Assembly: GCA_030998015.1 (NCBI GenBank)
Contig: JARWMV010000130.1
Location: 1-40,077, forward strand
DNA length: 40,077 nt
Reading direction: 5' to 3'
Source of the DNA: Ceratorhiza oryzae-sativae
Taxonomy: Eukaryota > Basidiomycota > Agaricomycetes > Cantharellales > Ceratobasidiaceae
The translations under genes and the position numbers were made by a program. Under the pieces are notes generated by a model. The model was not told where the DNA came from. It saw only the letters and a program-made list of their open reading frames with translations, and did not search any database. This document shows, in pieces, positions 37,635 to 40,077 of this stretch; positions within the stretch are counted from its first letter, which is position 1; the number at the start of each line of letters is the position of its first letter.

Positions 37635-38534
37635 TTAATTTTCTAACAATGAATTAGTAAATTTGTATTTCCCATCTATTCGAGAAATTAATTTACCTGA
37701 TTTTAAATATCTTGAAACATAACTATGGCTTTTGTTTAAATATTTACCAGCTTCTCTAAACGAAAAAAATTGTTTTACTAAACAATATTTTTCAGTAGAG
37801 CAATCGGAGCATAAAGCGTATAAACATATTGGACTTCCATTAGAGGCAGAAATTGCATTTTTTGTTTCAATATCTAGAACTCTACCTAATCTGGCATTTC
37901 TCATTAATTCCTTAGATTGATCGGTATGTTTTTTACCAAACATAGAATTATTGGATCCAGAATGGCTAATACTCATTAGAATTTTTGTTTCTTCTGAGGG
38001 AATTTTCCCTTTTCGTAGATCGCTTAAATACTGTTTAAATTCTTCAGTTCGAGGAATGCCAATTGTAGAACCCGCTACTTTTGCTATATTGTAATCAGGT
38101 TTTAATAAATCAAGATAATACTGCTCTCTTTCTAATAATTCAGAAACTTCGCAATATTCTAATATTTCTAAAGTGAAATTAGAATAACCGTATTTAATTA
38201 AAGCTCTAGAAATAATTGTATTATTTTTACCCCTTAATAAAGCTGATAACAGATAATAAGAATACAATCGAGCTCTGAGATTTTTAGCACTTCCTATGTA
38301 AAAACTCCCACTCAATTTATTGGTAAATCTATAAATGCCTGGTTTATTTTTGTTTTCATTCAAAATTAACAGTTTCATAGTATATGCATCCTCATAAAAT
38401 TTTACAGGTTTTACTTCTGCAGTATTAATTTCATTGTCAGTAAAATTAGTTGTGGCTTCTTGAGTAGAATAATTTCTAATTCCGGTTTTTGACAACAGGC
38501 TATTTGAATGTAAAGATAGCTTTTTAAATGTCAT
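37635..38534 (-). CDS. GIY-YIG homing endonuclease, intact (arm 2 copy)
   Basis: Identical 299-residue protein to 6945-7844. Confidence 0.85.
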   Translation of the reverse strand: MTFKKLSLHSNSLLSKTGIRNYSTQEATTNFTDNEINTAEVKPVKFYEDAYTMKLLILNENKNKPGIYRFTNKLSGSFYIGSAKNLRARLYSYYLLSALLRGKNNTIISRALIKYGYSNFTLEILEYCEVSELLEREQYYLDLLKPDYNIAKVAGSTIGIPRTEEFKQYLSDLRKGKIPSEETKILMSISHSGSNNSMFGKKHTDQSKELMRNARLGRVLDIETKNAISASNGSPICLYALCSDCSTEKYCLVKQFFSFREAGKYLNKSHSYVSRYLKSGKLISRIDGKYKFTNSLLEN

Positions 38535-38598
38535 CCCACAATTAGTCGTGACCGCGGTAGATAGGCCACGGCCGTTGTGAGTATCGCAACGGCCGTAG

Positions 38599-38889
38599 CT
38601 AGCGGGGGTTGACTATATCTTACACTATTAAAAACATATAACCTTAGCTAGGTAAAGTTATAAATCATGAACATACCATGGGTTTTGCCATTAACCTTAA
38701 AATAGTGTTTTCACGTATAGTCGATGAGGAATTGATTTATATTTTATATACCCAAACTCCTGCTGATTAATTTATAAATTCAACTTTTAGATTTTTACTA
38801 CATTAGTACTTAAAGTAATATAAATTTTCCAGCAATTAGTGAAATTTATCATGCGTTTAGGGCTTTCTATAAAAATTATAGGGAAAGCC
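38599..38889 (-). ncRNA. Group I intron core (arm 2 copy)
   Basis: Same as 6590-6880. Confidence 0.55.
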
Positions 38890-39522
38890 TAAATTACTTA
38901 TCTAATAAAGTTAGAGAGAATTTGTAACTGATACCTCTTCGGGAGAATAAAGCACCTGATTTTACGTATCTCGACACATTGCTGTGACTAATGCCTAAAT
39001 ATTTTCCTGCTTCTCTTAACGAAGTAAATTTTTGTATTAAACAAAGAGCATCTGAAGAGTGCTCTGAGCAAGCTGCGTATAAAAATACCGCAGTCCCATT
39101 TGCCGCAGAGATTGCTTTTCTTGTTTCATTGTCACGAACTTTACCTGTTTTAGCAAGACTCATTAATGATTTGGATTGTTCTGTATGAGTTTTCCCATAC
39201 ATAGAGTTATCAGTACCTTGTCGAGCTTGACTCATTAAAAGTTTTGTCTCTTCTGTGAGTGTTTTACCGAATAAAGGACTTTTTTCTCCGGTATAAACCC
39301 CTTTAAGAGCTTGACTTATTTTAGCTTTAGTCTCTGCGGATTTAGGAACTCCTAATGTAGAACCGGCTATTTTAGCAATATTGTAAGTAGGCTTTAATAG
39401 ATCAATATAATGTTGCTCTCTTTCTAATAATACAGAAACATCGCAGTATTCCACTATTTCAAGAGTAAAATTAGAATAACCATATTTAACTAAAGCTCGA
39501 GAAATAGTCAAATTATTTTTTA

Positions 39523-39613
39523 CAGTAGACCCCCAATGATTGCATTGCATTATTGGGGGGCTACTGCCCCCCAAACAATGCAGCGTAGCTGCACATGTTT
39601 GGGGGTCAGTAGA
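39523..39613. repeat. DHE, in-frame (arm 2 copy)
   Basis: Same as 5414-5504. Confidence 0.9.
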
Positions 39614-39767
39614 TATGTAGGATAGACTAAAATATTTAATAAATCGGTTACTTAAATCCTTGGAGCTTCCAATATAGAAATTACCATTTTGTTTATTAGT
39701 AAATTTATATATGCCAGACTTGTTTTTGTTTTCCTTTAAAATAAGTGATTTTGAAGCATAAGCATCA

Positions 39768-39870
39768 CTATAGACCCCCCAAACTGATGCAGCTACGCTG
39801 CATTGTTTGGGGGGGCTATAGCCCCCCAAAATACGCGGTCCCTACGGGCCAGCGTATTGGGGGTCTATAG
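39768..39870. repeat. Complete two-hairpin DHE whose first hairpin is palindrome centre 1
   Basis: CTATAG, the TGCAGC hairpin, GCTATAG, then CCCCCCAAAATACGCGG...CAGCGTATTGGGGG and CTATAG. It shows the non-folded arrangement of the sequence that mirrors at 5685.5. Confidence 0.95.
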
Positions 39871-39975
39871 AATTTTTCAGGTTTAATCATATCAGTCTGA
39901 GCTTCACTATTTACTTTTTCACCTGCAGATTCTTGACTAGAATAATGTCTTAGTCCAATATTTCCCCCAAATACA

Positions 39976-40077
39976 CCGCCGGCGTTAGAGGGAATCCTTC
40001 CACGCAAGATTTATAAATTTATAAATCTTGCTGGACCGAAAGATTCCCTCGTAGAAAATGACGACCGTTCGTCATTT
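39976..40077 (-). repeat. Type 1 GC element, truncated by window end
   Basis: CCGCCGGCGTTAG, then the GAGGGAATC hairpin with a new tip (AGCAAGATTTATAAATTTATAAATCTTGC-type, nearly perfect). The window stops inside the next hairpin at CGTCATTT. Confidence 0.88.

Larger units (their letters stand above)
5684..39794. repeat. Palindrome 2: 17.1-kb inverted repeat
   Basis: Arm 1 (5686-22781) and arm 2 (22782-39794) are reverse complements centred at 22781.5, again in a DHE hairpin loop. Differences noticed are: a 254-bp deletion in arm 1 near 12696-12867; 337 bp absent from arm 2 at 24501-24654; and single-base homopolymer differences near 6538, 14596, 15672 and 21745. Exons, introns and elements are otherwise mirrored. 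Confidence 0.95.
34110..39821. repeat. Direct repeat of 1-5712
   Basis: The offset is a constant 34109 bases. It follows from the two palindromes. This copy runs through the DHE that is the centre of palindrome 1 and then continues into unique sequence from 39822, whereas the first copy folds back at 5713. Confidence 0.95.
38894..39975 (-). pseudogene. GIY-YIG homing endonuclease, longest copy, interrupted by DHEs
   Basis: The only copy reaching past the palindrome-1 hairpin. 39871-39975 encodes an N-terminus (IGLRHYSSQE...MIKPEKFY) homologous to IRNYSTQE...VKPVKFY of the paralogue at 6945. A two-hairpin DHE (39768-39870, net 97 nt) follows, then SDAYASK and the GIY-YIG domain onward to SLTLLDK. 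Removing the DHE with one CTATAG gives EKFY-SDAYA, matching VKFYEDAY of the paralogue. The 97-nt insert shifts the frame. A second, in-frame DHE lies at 39523-39613. Upstream coding is cut by a type 1 element at the window end. Confidence 0.85.

Noticed and set aside
1..40077. CRISPR array
   Set aside because: The repeats are dispersed mobile hairpins with no regular spacer length, and the genome is mitochondrial.

Overview
The window looks like fungal mitochondrial DNA. It holds pieces of three mitochondrial genes: cox2 (three exons), the large-subunit rRNA rnl (two domain V exons), and a probable nad2 5' exon. All are split by group I introns that carry LAGLIDADG and GIY-YIG homing endonuclease genes. 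The intron proteins and the cox2 CuA domain are fungal in style. GC-rich double-hairpin elements (DHEs) like those known from Allomyces mtDNA are very abundant, so I favour an early-diverging, zoosporic-type fungus. That lineage assignment is inference. No tRNA gene and no complete respiratory gene was recognised.

Layout. The window is built from mirror copies. Positions 1-5685 (A-left) are repeated in reverse as 5686-11370, a palindrome centred at 5685.5. The whole stretch 5686-22781 (arm 1) is repeated in reverse as 22782-39794 (arm 2), a palindrome centred at 22781.5. So 1-5712 also recurs directly at 34110-39821. Only 39822-40077 leaves the mirror pattern. The unique content is therefore about 17.1 kb plus 0.25 kb. 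Both palindrome centres lie in the 3-nt loop of the same kind of DHE hairpin, and the window starts in a DHE and ends in another GC element.

Arm 1, plus strand, in order: a 5'-truncated GIY-YIG gene and its group I core (5713-6880); an intact GIY-YIG gene (6945-7844); cox2 exon (8521-8607); a broken LAGLIDADG gene (8608-9658); cox2 exon (10357-10395); a decayed LAGLIDADG gene (10672-13050) into which a second intron with an intact LAGLIDADG gene (11779-12417) has inserted; a GIY-YIG gene (13893-15754); a LAGLIDADG fragment; rnl exon (about 16235-16452); an intron with a GIY-YIG gene; rnl exon (18777-18923); the last cox2 exon (19261-19656); and the nad2 start (19905) running into a GIY-YIG intron gene that is itself interrupted by an intron with a LAGLIDADG gene. 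The rnl exons lie between cox2 exons, so either cox2 and rnl are trans-spliced or the region is recombined or misassembled.

Most striking are the GC elements. Type 1 (172 bp basic form, 17 complete copies and one partial) folds as two three-way junctions joined by a palindromic AT linker. Its one hairpin tip is hypervariable. Type 2 (about 154-165 bp) has a constant domain joined to either of two unrelated variable domains. Type 4 has 11-12 bp inverted ends and carries a DHE inside it. DHEs are one to four hairpins flanked by direct repeats of about 4-7 bp. In several genes, removing an element plus one copy of its flanking repeat restores the expected reading frame. The two arms differ by two clean deletions between element copies (254 and 337 bp) and a few homopolymer indels, so the elements also act as recombination sites. 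Whether the giant palindromes are real mtDNA forms or fold-back/assembly artefacts cannot be decided from sequence alone.
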